From: B10-G9 sp963712165
Lineage (GTDB): Bacteria > Chloroflexota > Anaerolineae > Anaerolineales > UBA11858
Assembly: GCA_963712165.1 (NCBI GenBank)
Contig: CAVQGY010000001.1
Location: forward strand, 1 to 64,000
Direction: 5' to 3'
DNA length: 64,000 bases
Position numbers and translations under genes: made by a program. Below are positions 16,329 to 25,393 of this stretch, one piece after another. Position 1 is the first letter of the stretch; each line of letters begins with the position of its first letter. Below the pieces are notes generated by a model. That model ran no database searches. It was not told the origin of the DNA and saw only the letters and a program-made list of their open reading frames with translations.

Positions 16329-18167
16329 TTAGCGCTCCAGGTGATATGGCACATCAATGATCACTCTTTGATAACCAAGCTTTCGGCGGCGGTAGAGCAG
16401 GGTTATTTTTATTAACCAGGCTGTCTGGTTGTGAAGAAGGCCATGCCACCATTTGGAGGGGATGAATTCTGGCAGGATCACTGCTGCCAATTGTCCGTCA
16501 TCATATTGATGATCTGTCTGGTCTAGGAATTCCAACAGTGGTTCAATAACTGAGCGGTAGGGAGAACCCACAATAAAGAGAGGCACTTCAGGCCACAACT
16601 GATCCCATTTTTGGCGGATTTTCTCGCCAGTTCCCGGCTCCAGTTCAATATAGACTGCTGTAACGTCATCAGCTATGGCACGGGCAAATTCCACTGCATC
16701 TAAATCTCCCAGGTGTACTCCAGAAATTGGGACCACCACTCGCAGAGGTGGCCTTTCGCCTATATTTAGGGTGGATCCTTTCAGGGAGAGTTGTTCACTG
16801 ACCGCTCGGTAGTGATTTCTGATCTGGATGAGTGCAGCTATGATTACAGGAATTAGCAGGAGAGAGATCCAAGCCCCTTGGCAAAATTTGCTGAAGCCTA
16901 TGATCAGAGCTGTCACTCCAGTTGCGAAGGCACCAATCCCGTTGAGGCTTGCTTTTAACCTCCAGAATCCTTTGCGCTCCCGCCACCAATGGATAACCAT
17001 CCCGAATTGTGAAAGTGTGAATGCGATGAATACTCCGACAGCAAATAATGGAATCAGGGAATGGGTATCACCTGCAAAAACGATAATTAAGGTTCCGGTC
17101 ACGAACGCTAGTGAGAGAATGCCGTTTTGGTAAACAAGCCTGTCTCCCAGGGCCTGGAATTGATGGGGAAAAAAACCATCTTCCGCTAGGATTGCAGCCA
17201 ACCGTGGGAAACCAGAAAAACTGGTATTGGATGCTACAACCAGTATAAGAAGGGTACTGATCTGGACAATATAGTATGCCGAACCTCCGCCCATCAATTT
17301 CCTTGTCAGGGCTGACAGGATGGTCTCGCCATGGGCTGGGATCACTGCGAGGAATTGAGTTAAACCAATAGAGCCAGCAAAAAGCAAGCCCATCAAAATG
17401 GCCATGGCAATCAGTGTCCGTCCGGCGTTCTTCGACTCGGGGAGGCGGAAGGCTGGAACGCTATTGCTGATGGCCTCAATGCCAGTCAGGGCTGTGCAGC
17501 CCGAAGCAAAAGCGCGGAGGATGAGGGCAGTTGTTAAGGCCTGTGACGCCTCAGGGACATTTTCAGGCAACGAGCTTTGCCCGCCAGTGAAGACCTGGAT
17601 CAAGCCGATGACCAGCATGGTGAAATAAGAAATGAGGAAGAAGTATACTGGCAAGGCCAGCAGAGTGCCAGTCTCTTGAGTCCCTCTTAAATTGATCAAG
17701 GTGATCACCAACAGAAAAGTTAAAGCGAGCGGAATTCTGTAATATGTCAATCCGGGAAAAGCGGAGATTAGTTCTGCAACTCCTGCGGTTAAGCTGACAG
17801 CCGCGGTCAATATATAGCCGATCAACAGCGCTGATGCTGCCAGCAAGCCCGGGTAGGTACCAAGGTTCTCGCGTGCGACGACATATGAACCGCCCCCAGA
17901 GGGGTATGCTTGGATGGTTTGATAGTAGGAGAGAGCCACGGTGGCCAGCAAAATGGTAATAGCCAAACCGATCGGCCAGCTGAGGGCAAGTCCCGCACTT
18001 CCGGCGACAACCAGCCCGAGGAAAATCTCCTGATTGGCATAGGCTATAGATGACAACGCATCCGGTGAAAAGGCTGCCAATGCGCGCAGGTTGTTCAGCC
18101 GCCGTTCGGAAAGCCGCTGTGTGGGGAGGGGAGAGCCGATCAGGATGTGTTTAACAAAATTGAACAT
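16329..18167 (-). CDS. kimA: KimA-like APC-superfamily potassium permease
   Basis: A 612-residue inner-membrane transporter that resembles Bacillus KimA (YdaO), a high-affinity K+/H+ symporter, throughout. Shared features are the N-terminus (LIGSPLPTQ, then FSPDALSSIAYANQE), YPSGGGSYVVARENLG, SGCTALTGIEAISNSVPAF, HSLIPLFAVGVFIAFTLSQ, and the C-terminal HNQTAWLIK and VPYHLER. About twelve membrane segments (30-450) are followed by a soluble C-terminal domain of about 150 residues of universal-stress-protein type. It stands alone between repeats. No ydaO-type riboswitch was recognised upstream. A general amino acid permease is the alternative. Confidence 0.78.
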   Translation of the reverse strand: MFNFVKHILIGSPLPTQRLSERRLNNLRALAAFSPDALSSIAYANQEIFLGLVVAGSAGLALSWPIGLAITILLATVALSYYQTIQAYPSGGGSYVVARENLGTYPGLLAASALLIGYILTAAVSLTAGVAELISAFPGLTYYRIPLALTFLLVITLINLRGTQETGTLLALPVYFFLISYFTMLVIGLIQVFTGGQSSLPENVPEASQALTTALILRAFASGCTALTGIEAISNSVPAFRLPESKNAGRTLIAMAILMGLLFAGSIGLTQFLAVIPAHGETILSALTRKLMGGGSAYYIVQISTLLILVVASNTSFSGFPRLAAILAEDGFFPHQFQALGDRLVYQNGILSLAFVTGTLIIVFAGDTHSLIPLFAVGVFIAFTLSQFGMVIHWWRERKGFWRLKASLNGIGAFATGVTALIIGFSKFCQGAWISLLLIPVIIAALIQIRNHYRAVSEQLSLKGSTLNIGERPPLRVVVPISGVHLGDLDAVEFARAIADDVTAVYIELEPGTGEKIRQKWDQLWPEVPLFIVGSPYRSVIEPLLEFLDQTDHQYDDGQLAAVILPEFIPSKWWHGLLHNQTAWLIKITLLYRRRKLGYQRVIIDVPYHLER

Positions 18168-18275
18168 ATAGGTATTTTGTCCAACTAGCTGAAATCAAAT
18201 CAAGTTAGAGAAAATCTAACACCTATTCATGTTCTTTAGTATATCCTAAATATCGCGCAGGCTGGTCTGGGAATC

Positions 18276-18578
18276 AAGCCGCCAAACCAGTTGCTGGAAG
18301 GGTCGCGGAGCCGGTCCAGACCCTGAGCCCTTCGTCTGCGCTCAGGGCGAAGGGGAAAGGCGACTGACGGAAGACTGAAGATGGAAGACCGAAAAGAGGC
18401 GTAAGGCGTAAGGCGTAAGTCGTAAGTCGTAAGCCGTAGACCGATTGAGTTTTTGACCATTATCGGGATCAGTCTGAAACCGGGTCGATTTTCGACTTAC
18501 GATTTACGAAATAACAGCGGCGAAGCTGCCAGCCGTCAGCTCGCAGGGTGCTTTTCTGGTGCAACTGTGGCGCAGTAT
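18276..18578. repeat. mosaic repeat copy R5
   Basis: Head AAGCCGCCAAACCAGTTG at 18276, then a CTGAGCCCTTCGTCTGCGC hairpin repeat. A heptad array GGCGTAA/GTCGTAA follows (six units, 18398-18439), with its inverted counterpart at 18485-18508 (ACTTACGATTTACG). The tail is CGCAGGGTGCTTTTCTGGTG, giving GGTGC units at 18547, 18558 and (GGCGC) 18569, 11 bp apart. Confidence 0.75.
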
Positions 18579-18600
18579 CTATGGAAAACTATATTTATAC

Positions 18601-19572
18601 TTATTCCTGAAACGATTCTATCGATTCCTTAATGCCATCATAGACAGATGTATAGTTAATTCCCAATTCTCTTTCTACCTTGCTTCCATCAATTTTAAAG
18701 CCTTGTTTCATTAGTTTTATCTGATCAACCGACAGGTCCCATAGGGGCGGTTTCTGAATTATATTCGCAATCCCGGTGACCAGGTAGGAAGTCATGAGTG
18801 TCGCCCAATCAGGAAGTTTTAGCATAGGAAGGTTTGTCCCAGAGATTTTTCTAATCATTTGGTTGAGTTCTCCAAACGTAAGATTCTCGGCACTGACTAT
18901 GTATTTTTCCCCGATATTATCCTTTTTCTCCAGGGCTCGGACAATTACCTCGGCGACATCCTTTACGTGTACAAATGGGAAGGGATGTTTCGTTAAAACT
19001 TGGGCTGGCATGCGGCCCTCAGCGTAATTTTTAAAATATCGTCCGCAAGCTTTTGGGTCATTTGCGCCTACGACTGCACTCGGGTATATCACAACCAGCG
19101 GCAGCTTAGACCTTTCATAAAGATCCCAGGCAATGAGATCTCCTTCGTATTTTGTGCGGACGTATTTACCTGCTCTTTCAGTTCCTACAGTTGATTCTTC
19201 TGTTATCGGCCATGTGGCATTACCATAAACAGTGGCCGAGCTGATATAAACCACTTTTGAAATGCCATTTTCCAAAGCGCTTTCCATAACATTTCTGGTT
19301 CCTTTGATATTGACATCGTAGAATACTTTGTTATCGCGAACCCAGAATTCAAAGCTGCTTGCCATGTGAACCAGGCATTCGCAACCATCCATGCCCTTGA
19401 TAGAATTCTTATCGGTGATGTCGCCGGTTACCAGCTGCGCACCCATTTTCTTTAGCTCTTCAGTCCTGCTGGTTGGCCTAACCAGACACACAGGCTTGTG
19501 TCCCTCAGCGATAAGTTGTTTGATAAGATGGTGACCTATGAAGCCTGAACCTCCAGTCACATAAATCTTCAT
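18601..19572 (-). CDS. NAD-dependent epimerase/dehydratase (extended SDR)
   Basis: A 323-residue Rossmann-fold oxidoreductase of the dihydroflavonol-reductase/epimerase group. The NAD(P) motif is TGGSGFIGHH (6-15). The catalytic set is Ser112 (ISSATVYG), Tyr137 and Lys141 (YVRTK). FPFVHVKDVAEVIVRAL is the typical dimer or active-site strand. The C-terminal half resembles enzymes acting on hydrophobic hydroxy-ketones or sugars; the substrate cannot be told. It may form a unit with the small membrane proteins upstream on the same strand. Confidence 0.85.
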   Translation of the reverse strand: MKIYVTGGSGFIGHHLIKQLIAEGHKPVCLVRPTSRTEELKKMGAQLVTGDITDKNSIKGMDGCECLVHMASSFEFWVRDNKVFYDVNIKGTRNVMESALENGISKVVYISSATVYGNATWPITEESTVGTERAGKYVRTKYEGDLIAWDLYERSKLPLVVIYPSAVVGANDPKACGRYFKNYAEGRMPAQVLTKHPFPFVHVKDVAEVIVRALEKKDNIGEKYIVSAENLTFGELNQMIRKISGTNLPMLKLPDWATLMTSYLVTGIANIIQKPPLWDLSVDQIKLMKQGFKIDGSKVERELGINYTSVYDGIKESIESFQE

Positions 19573-19724
19573 TTGATTTGCCTCCCTTTATTTTGGTCTT
19601 GCTGGTCGACCTGTTGATAAAACTGAATCATGATCGACCAGGTCAAAGACCCCATCTTCGCAATTCATGGCAATTGTCTAATTTACGCCTTTCCTTCAAA
19701 AATCGGATGACGTAGGATCCGGGG

Positions 19725-20099
19725 TTAGGTTTCCTTTCGGAACCAAAAATAACCATAACCTACAGTAAAGAAGAGATAAACAGCTACAATACCCCATCCC
19801 AGCCAGTTCAACACACCGGTTAACACATTATAGGAGGTGACGATCAAGGCAATTCCATCATAAATAAATAGATCAAGGATTATTGCCTTCCGGGCCTGGG
19901 ATTCTCCCGCATCTCTTGCAAACCAGGTTAAAAGCAATGTGCCTACCAGAGCTGCCCCGTATTCACGGGCCGTGAACAGTCCTCCCGGGCCTAATTCAGT
20001 ACCCAAAAGATTCAGCAGGAATTGGGGAAATACCAACAGCAGGAATCCAAACGTAATACAAATGACTGCTTTTATGATCATAAGGGTTTTTAGTTTCAT
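19725..20099 (-). CDS. small four-helix membrane protein, unknown function
   Basis: A 124-residue protein with four probable membrane segments (about 5-30, 45-65, 72-92, 97-118) and the loop GPGGLFTAREYGAALVG. I do not recognise a named family; it is reminiscent of small DUF-type membrane proteins found next to SDR enzymes. It lies between the epimerase gene and a 52-residue membrane protein on the same strand. Confidence 0.65.
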   Translation of the reverse strand: MKLKTLMIIKAVICITFGFLLLVFPQFLLNLLGTELGPGGLFTAREYGAALVGTLLLTWFARDAGESQARKAIILDLFIYDGIALIVTSYNVLTGVLNWLGWGIVAVYLFFTVGYGYFWFRKET

Positions 20100-20177
20100 C
20101 AGATGTCTCCTTGGATAAAATATTGCTGATTTTGAACAATCATTCTGTCACTGATTGAAGATCCATATACCTCCTTG

Positions 20178-20336
20178 TTAGAATTCTTTGATGTTCATTC
20201 CCGGATTACGGATCGGTTTCAGGTTTACTTTAAATAATTTTTGCAGCGTGATTGAATATAGGAATAAATAGAGGATTTGCATTCCAATTAGGAAGGCGAG
20301 CTGGGTATTGATCGGATTTTGATGTTGATTTGTCAT
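20178..20336 (-). CDS. 52-residue membrane protein
   Basis: A short frame with ATG at 20336 and stop at 20178. It starts MTNQHQNPINTQ, then has one hydrophobic segment (about 13-30, LAFLIGMQILYLFLYS) and a basic tail (LKPIRNPGMN). AAGGA lies about 11 bases before the ATG. It is co-oriented with the next two genes and divergent from the large regulator. No family recognised; it may be real because of the amphipathic layout and ribosome-binding site. Confidence 0.45.
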   Translation of the reverse strand: MTNQHQNPINTQLAFLIGMQILYLFLYSITLQKLFKVNLKPIRNPGMNIKEF

Positions 20337-20379
20337 TTACTGGTAGATCCTTTCCATTATTTCCAGGCCGATTTGTCTG

Positions 20380-20385
20380 TATAAT
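20380..20385 (+). promoter_or_regulatory. -10 candidate of the BTAD/STAND regulator gene
   Basis: TATAAT at 20380-20385, 71 bases before the ATG at 20457. The -35 match (TTATTT) is weak. Downstream, CGCT/AGCG repeats (about 20396-20420) may be an operator. Confidence 0.4.
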
Positions 20386-20456
20386 ACAGAAGTAGCGTTA
20401 AAAATTCGCTAAAACAGCGTATTATTATATAAAAATTCAAGGATTTTGCATCTAGG

Positions 20457-23400
20457 ATGTTAGAAATCAGGGCATTGGGCAATTTAATGCTGTCTTTTGA
20501 CGGGGAGGATCTGGATTCTATCTCCCTTCGAGCGCAAGTCCTGCTGGTATATCTCAGTCTGGAAGGAGGGAAACACAACCGGAATTACCTGGCTGCGATG
20601 CTCTGGCCGGAGAGTCCAGGGGCCAAAGCCCTGACCAGTTTCAGGGTTCTGCTTTCAGAGCTGCGCAAGGTCATTCCTGACTGCCTTGAAATAAACCGGA
20701 CCAATCTAGGAATAAAACCAAGTAGTGACCTTTATCTGGATACCCTTGAATTTGAAGGGCTTCTCAAGGCAGGGGATATTAAAAGAGCCTATGATCTATA
20801 CCGGGGTGATTTGCTCTCAGGGGTCTACATACCTGGAAGCACAGAATTTGAAAACTGGCGCCGGTGGGAAAATGAGAGAATCCGGATGTTGGCTATCGAT
20901 CAGGGGGAAAAGGCAATTCTCAAGGAATTCGGACTGGGGAATTATGAGGAAGTTGAATTTTTAGCCCGTTATTTGATCAAGATCGAACCCACCAATGAGG
21001 TAGCCAATCTATATTACAGCATCTCCCAGGCATTAAGAGGTCATCGCGCTGCCGCAATTAGACAAATCCAGGTTTACCAAACCCGTTTGAGAGAATTTTT
21101 GAATCTGGATCTACCTGAGGAAATAATAAATATCCAGAAATTGATCGACGAGGGAAATTTAGATTCCATCATTGATACCCTCGGCCCCAAGCAGCATCTG
21201 CCCGCAATACAAACAACCTTTGTAGGGCGGGAATCAGAAATACAAGCTATTTCAACTATGCTTTTCAATCCAGATTGCCGCTTGATCAGTATTGTGGGAC
21301 CTGGGGGTATTGGCAAAACCCGTCTTGCCATAGAAGTTGCACGGGAGACAAATATAGAATTCCCTGATGGATCATTTTTTGTGCCGCTTGATACAGTTAC
21401 TTCAGGGAATGATATCCTCCCCGCTATCGCCAATGCGTTACAGTTAATGATAGGTACTGTGGGCAGTGACCTGGATCCCCAAACCCATGTTTATGATTAC
21501 TTAGGGGATCGGACCCTGGTGTTAATCCTGGACTGTTTTGAGCATCTTACAGACTCAGGTCATCTTCTATCAAAACTTCTCGCCGCGGCACCAAAAATTC
21601 AAATGATAATTACTTCCCGGCACAAGCTTAATCTCCCGGAGGAATGGACCTATACCCTGGAGGGATTACCAATCCACGAATCCGAAGATATTCATGATGA
21701 TCTCCCTGATGCCCTGTCACTCTTTATCTCCAGAATAAATCAAATCCTTCCTGAGAAAACTATCAGCGAAAGTGAACTCAAAGAAGCTGCCCGAATCTGC
21801 CGATTGGTTGAAGGAATGCCTCTGGGAATTGAATTAGCCGCGGCATGGGCCGCTGTGCTTGATTTCTCTGAGATAGCTGATGAAATAACGGAAAACTATG
21901 GATTCCTCGAAGACCACCACCAAGATTCGTCAAGCAAACATAAAAGCATGCGGGCAGTCTTTCAGTCCTCCTGGAACCTCTTGGAAAAGACCCATCAAGA
22001 GTATTTATTAATGCTGTCTGTATTCAGGGGAGGATTTTCCCGCCAGGCCGCCCAGGAGATCAGCAAGGCATCTATTACTGATTTAGCTGTCCTTATGGAT
22101 CGATCGTTGCTAAGAAAAAATTTCAAGGGTCAATTTGAAATACACCCCATAGTGCAGCAGTTCTGTCGGGAAATCATCTCAGGCCAGGAGAACGTCTGGC
22201 AGGAAATCCAGCAAAAACACTACCTGTATTATTCAGACTACCTGACAAAGAGGATGCCAAAAATATACAGCCTGGAGCCAGACAACACCCGGGCGGAAGT
22301 CCATGATGCCATAGCTAATATTCTGGCAGCTGGCAGGTATTATTTAGAACAATCAATATCTGCGCCTGAGCCAAATATCATCCAGGACATATTCTCATAT
22401 TACTTGATCCGGGGCTGGCATGAGGGCGCAATCGCTTTCCATACATTTGCCGATACTATAGAATCAATAAACAAGCAAATAGCTGGTGATACTGATCTTC
22501 TGTTGGCTCGAGTAAACACTCAGGAAGCCTATTACCTGAGCAATCTTGGTCTGTTCGAAGAAGGTGAGCAGCTCTCTCAAAAATCCCTTCCCATTCTGCA
22601 AGGATCAAACCACATCAGAGAACTTGCTATGTGCCTGAACAATCTGGGGATAAATGCCATCCATCGAGGTGAGTACGACCTCTCCCTTCAATACCTGGAA
22701 AAAGCTATCCTTCTGGGCCTGGAGACCAACTGTTATTCTTTGCCCTCGTATTATTTATGGGTGGGGTACGTATATTTTCTAGTAGGGGATTATGATCTGG
22801 GAATGAGTAGTCTAAATGATAGCTTGGAATGCTTTGGAAAACAAAACAATCACTGGGGAAAAGCGTTTTCATATTCCAAAATGGGGCTGGCATCCGATGG
22901 ATTGGGAAATTATCAGGAAGCTTTGAACTACCATCATCAATCCCTCTCAATCTTCAAGCAAACGGGTGATCATGCCGGCCAAGGTTATGACCTGAGCCGA
23001 ATGAGCCTGGGCGCATTATTATTAGGCGATTACCAAGCCGCACTTCAATACGGGTTGGAGGGAATGGAGCAATTTAAGGAAGTTGGTCATCGCTGGGGCA
23101 TATGCGTGTCATTGTGCAGGATCGGTTACGCTAAGCTGGGTTTAGGGGAGATAGATGAGGCAGGAGCAATGTTGAGGGAAGCTATGGAGCTGAGTCATCA
23201 TAACCTTTTAGACCCCCTTTGTTTGCATGCGCTAGGAGGCATCGCCATTCAGATGCTGCTTTCAGGAAATCAATCCGAAGCGCTTGGGTTATCAAAATAT
23301 GTTATTCTGCATCCAAAAACACCAGAAATCTACAAAGAACTAACCTGGAAATGGCTCGATCAAAAGAAAGTATTAAAAAAAGGAACTGATGAGGATCAAC

Positions 23401-23465
23401 TGACTCTGGACCTGATAGTCCAGAATATTCTCAAAGACAAACCATATAACTCCCAAAATTATTAA
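20457..23465 (+). CDS. AfsR/SARP-like transcriptional activator with STAND ATPase and TPR domains
   Basis: A 1002-residue multidomain regulator. Residues about 1-95 form an OmpR-like winged helix (MLEIRALGNLMLSFDG, then LLVYLSLEGG and LAAMLWPE), and 95-235 a BTAD domain (LYRGDLLSGVYIPGSTEFE). A STAND/NB-ARC ATPase follows: VGRESEI, Walker A GPGGIGKTRLA (near 281-288), Walker B LVLILDCFEHL (near 354-364), and EGMPLGIELAAAW. The C-terminal third is TPR (e.g. NNLGINAIHRGEYDLSLQYL). Such proteins activate nearby operons on binding an unknown ligand. It is divergent from the small membrane protein and epimerase genes, which are candidate targets. Confidence 0.88.
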   Translation: MLEIRALGNLMLSFDGEDLDSISLRAQVLLVYLSLEGGKHNRNYLAAMLWPESPGAKALTSFRVLLSELRKVIPDCLEINRTNLGIKPSSDLYLDTLEFEGLLKAGDIKRAYDLYRGDLLSGVYIPGSTEFENWRRWENERIRMLAIDQGEKAILKEFGLGNYEEVEFLARYLIKIEPTNEVANLYYSISQALRGHRAAAIRQIQVYQTRLREFLNLDLPEEIINIQKLIDEGNLDSIIDTLGPKQHLPAIQTTFVGRESEIQAISTMLFNPDCRLISIVGPGGIGKTRLAIEVARETNIEFPDGSFFVPLDTVTSGNDILPAIANALQLMIGTVGSDLDPQTHVYDYLGDRTLVLILDCFEHLTDSGHLLSKLLAAAPKIQMIITSRHKLNLPEEWTYTLEGLPIHESEDIHDDLPDALSLFISRINQILPEKTISESELKEAARICRLVEGMPLGIELAAAWAAVLDFSEIADEITENYGFLEDHHQDSSSKHKSMRAVFQSSWNLLEKTHQEYLLMLSVFRGGFSRQAAQEISKASITDLAVLMDRSLLRKNFKGQFEIHPIVQQFCREIISGQENVWQEIQQKHYLYYSDYLTKRMPKIYSLEPDNTRAEVHDAIANILAAGRYYLEQSISAPEPNIIQDIFSYYLIRGWHEGAIAFHTFADTIESINKQIAGDTDLLLARVNTQEAYYLSNLGLFEEGEQLSQKSLPILQGSNHIRELAMCLNNLGINAIHRGEYDLSLQYLEKAILLGLETNCYSLPSYYLWVGYVYFLVGDYDLGMSSLNDSLECFGKQNNHWGKAFSYSKMGLASDGLGNYQEALNYHHQSLSIFKQTGDHAGQGYDLSRMSLGALLLGDYQAALQYGLEGMEQFKEVGHRWGICVSLCRIGYAKLGLGEIDEAGAMLREAMELSHHNLLDPLCLHALGGIAIQMLLSGNQSEALGLSKYVILHPKTPEIYKELTWKWLDQKKVLKKGTDEDQLTLDLIVQNILKDKPYNSQNY

Positions 23466-23487
23466 CAAGCCGCATCTTATTTTGATC

Positions 23488-23853
23488 AAGCCGCCAAACC
23501 AGTTGATTGGGTGGTCGCGGAGCCTGTCCAGGCCCTGAGCGTGGCGAAGGGGAAGGGCTCGCGACCGGGAAAATGAGACCGGTTTGTCCCCGTCGTGGTT
23601 CCCTCGCTACACTCGGGATAAACTCCGCCTGCCATCCTGTCATCCCTTCAGGTGCTATTCCGGTGCAACCAGGATGGAAAGGATGGATTATTGTGAGTTG
23701 ACTCCATCGAGAGCATGGACCCTTCGACTGCGCTCAGGGCAGGCTCTCAACCATGGAAGGGATATTCACTCCCTCCGCCTTTATCAAAGTCAAGAGCCTG
23801 AGCAGCACTCCGCAGGAGTGCACAGCAAAGGATCCCCATTGAGTATCAAAGAA
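23488..23853. repeat. mosaic repeat copy R6
   Basis: Head AAGCCGCCAAACCAGTTG at 23488, GGTCGCGGAGCC hairpin block, and GGATAAACTCCGCC (as in R4). GGTGC units are at 23651 and 23662, 11 bp apart, followed by GGATGGA purine repeats and the GAGTTGACTCCATCGAGAG block of R1-R3. A CCCTTCGACTGCGCTCAGGG insertion follows. The copy ends in CCCATTGAG, the last trace of the antisense tRNA-Arg segment. Confidence 0.75.
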
Positions 23854-23876
23854 TGTCCAACGATTTTTATCCTATT

Positions 23877-25130
23877 TTATACCTGGGATTGCTCCTTCTG
23901 ACGCTTTCCTAAAAACAGCACCCTCAGGAAGATAAAAGTTGCCGGAAGTCGGATCAGGCCCGCTGCTACCAGGGCGGCAGGCAATGATAACAAAGAACCG
24001 ATGGCACCAGCTGCCGGGCCGCCAATGGTTCCTCCCAGGGAAAATGATTGTTCTTCCAGAGAGAGAACAGTTGCCCGGACATTGGAATCCACGTTCAGGT
24101 TTATCCAGGTCTTGATCAGGGGGTCGCAAATCGTCCGCAGCGTGAGAACCAGGCAGTATACCGCGGCTGCCATCCAGAAGTTTTCAGCCAGCCCGAACAG
24201 GATCATAAAAAGCGCTGTGGCGCTTGTAAGCACAATCAATGAACGGATTATTACCGGCTGCTGGTTCACGTCCAGGTTGCGGTGGACCAACTCGGTACCC
24301 GCTAAACCCAATAAGGAGACAACCATCGAGATTGCCCCAAACCAGACAATCGGTTCGAAATTTCCTAGTGTTGGGAACCTTATATTTTCGAGCAGATGAA
24401 TGGTCCAGAGATTATCAAAGCCTGCGCTGGATAATCCGAATATCAAACTCATCAGCAGGATCGAGGTCAAGACTAAGCGACCGCGGACCAAGCGCAGGCT
24501 TTCGTGGAGGGTAGTCAGCATATTCCTCCAGGCATTCCTGTCGACCTTGCCCTGGGGATGAAATCCTGTTTCTGGCATGGTTATAAACAACCCGATAGTT
24601 AATAAGATAAATCCCACGCCGGTGATGAATATGGGTAGACTTAAAGAGAGTGTTCCAAGCCAGGTGGCGAAAGGAATGCTTACCAATAAAGCCACCTGGG
24701 TGATCTGGGATCCCCGCAGGTAGACTTTACCAACTTTGTCTTCTCCGATTTCATCGGCAATCCAGGCGTCTTTGGCTCCGGTGATGAAACTGAAACCAAG
24801 AGCCCAGACAACCTGGGAGATAAGCATACTTGTCAGTGTAGGAATTACTACCTGGATCAGAGCAGCAATCCCGATCACTCCATATCCGAGAATTACCGAT
24901 AAACGGCGGCCGAACACATCAGCAATAACCCCGGTTGGGATTTCAAACAAGATCAAGGTCAGTGTAAATACCATTTCAATCAGGGTCAGTTGAAAGGGGT
25001 CGCTGGTGATTTGGGTCGCCCGGTAGACAAATATTACGGTCAAGAACAGGTTGTCTAAAAACCATTCAATTCCCGTAGCGGCAAGATATATTTTGTAGGC
25101 ATCATATGTAAATTGATGTTTTGCCATCAT
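23877..25130 (-). CDS. MFS transporter
   Basis: A 417-residue major facilitator with twelve membrane segments in two halves. Motif A-like sequence PTGVIADVFGRRLSVI lies in the loop between segments 2 and 3. The overall look is that of drug or macrolide-type exporters (EIPTGVIADVFGRR, SLEEQSFSLGGTIGGPAAG), but no substrate can be assigned. AGGAAA lies 6 bases before the first ATG. It stands alone, ending next to repeat R6. Confidence 0.85.
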   Translation of the reverse strand: MMAKHQFTYDAYKIYLAATGIEWFLDNLFLTVIFVYRATQITSDPFQLTLIEMVFTLTLILFEIPTGVIADVFGRRLSVILGYGVIGIAALIQVVIPTLTSMLISQVVWALGFSFITGAKDAWIADEIGEDKVGKVYLRGSQITQVALLVSIPFATWLGTLSLSLPIFITGVGFILLTIGLFITMPETGFHPQGKVDRNAWRNMLTTLHESLRLVRGRLVLTSILLMSLIFGLSSAGFDNLWTIHLLENIRFPTLGNFEPIVWFGAISMVVSLLGLAGTELVHRNLDVNQQPVIIRSLIVLTSATALFMILFGLAENFWMAAAVYCLVLTLRTICDPLIKTWINLNVDSNVRATVLSLEEQSFSLGGTIGGPAAGAIGSLLSLPAALVAAGLIRLPATFIFLRVLFLGKRQKEQSQV

Positions 25131-25393
25131 GTTGATTTCCTGATCACCTGCCTACTTTAATCTACCTGGTCTGATTTTGAAACCTTCCGGGGAGTGGATT
25201 GGCAGGCATATAACGGATGATTTTGTGATCAGGTGAAATCAGGTTCCCTGGTATTCTGGCTGGTCCTGGGATTGTCAATGTCTTTTGTCCTTTCTCCTTT
25301 TTCGCTCTGTTTACCTGGCACTAATAAGGCACTTGAGGATCCATCCAGTGTTTTTAGAATTTACTGGTCTGTATATAAGAAGGTAAGCTTGAC

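Noticed and set aside
18168..18275. ydaO-type riboswitch before the KimA-like gene
   Set aside because: Too short before the repeat begins, and no conserved riboswitch core was recognised.
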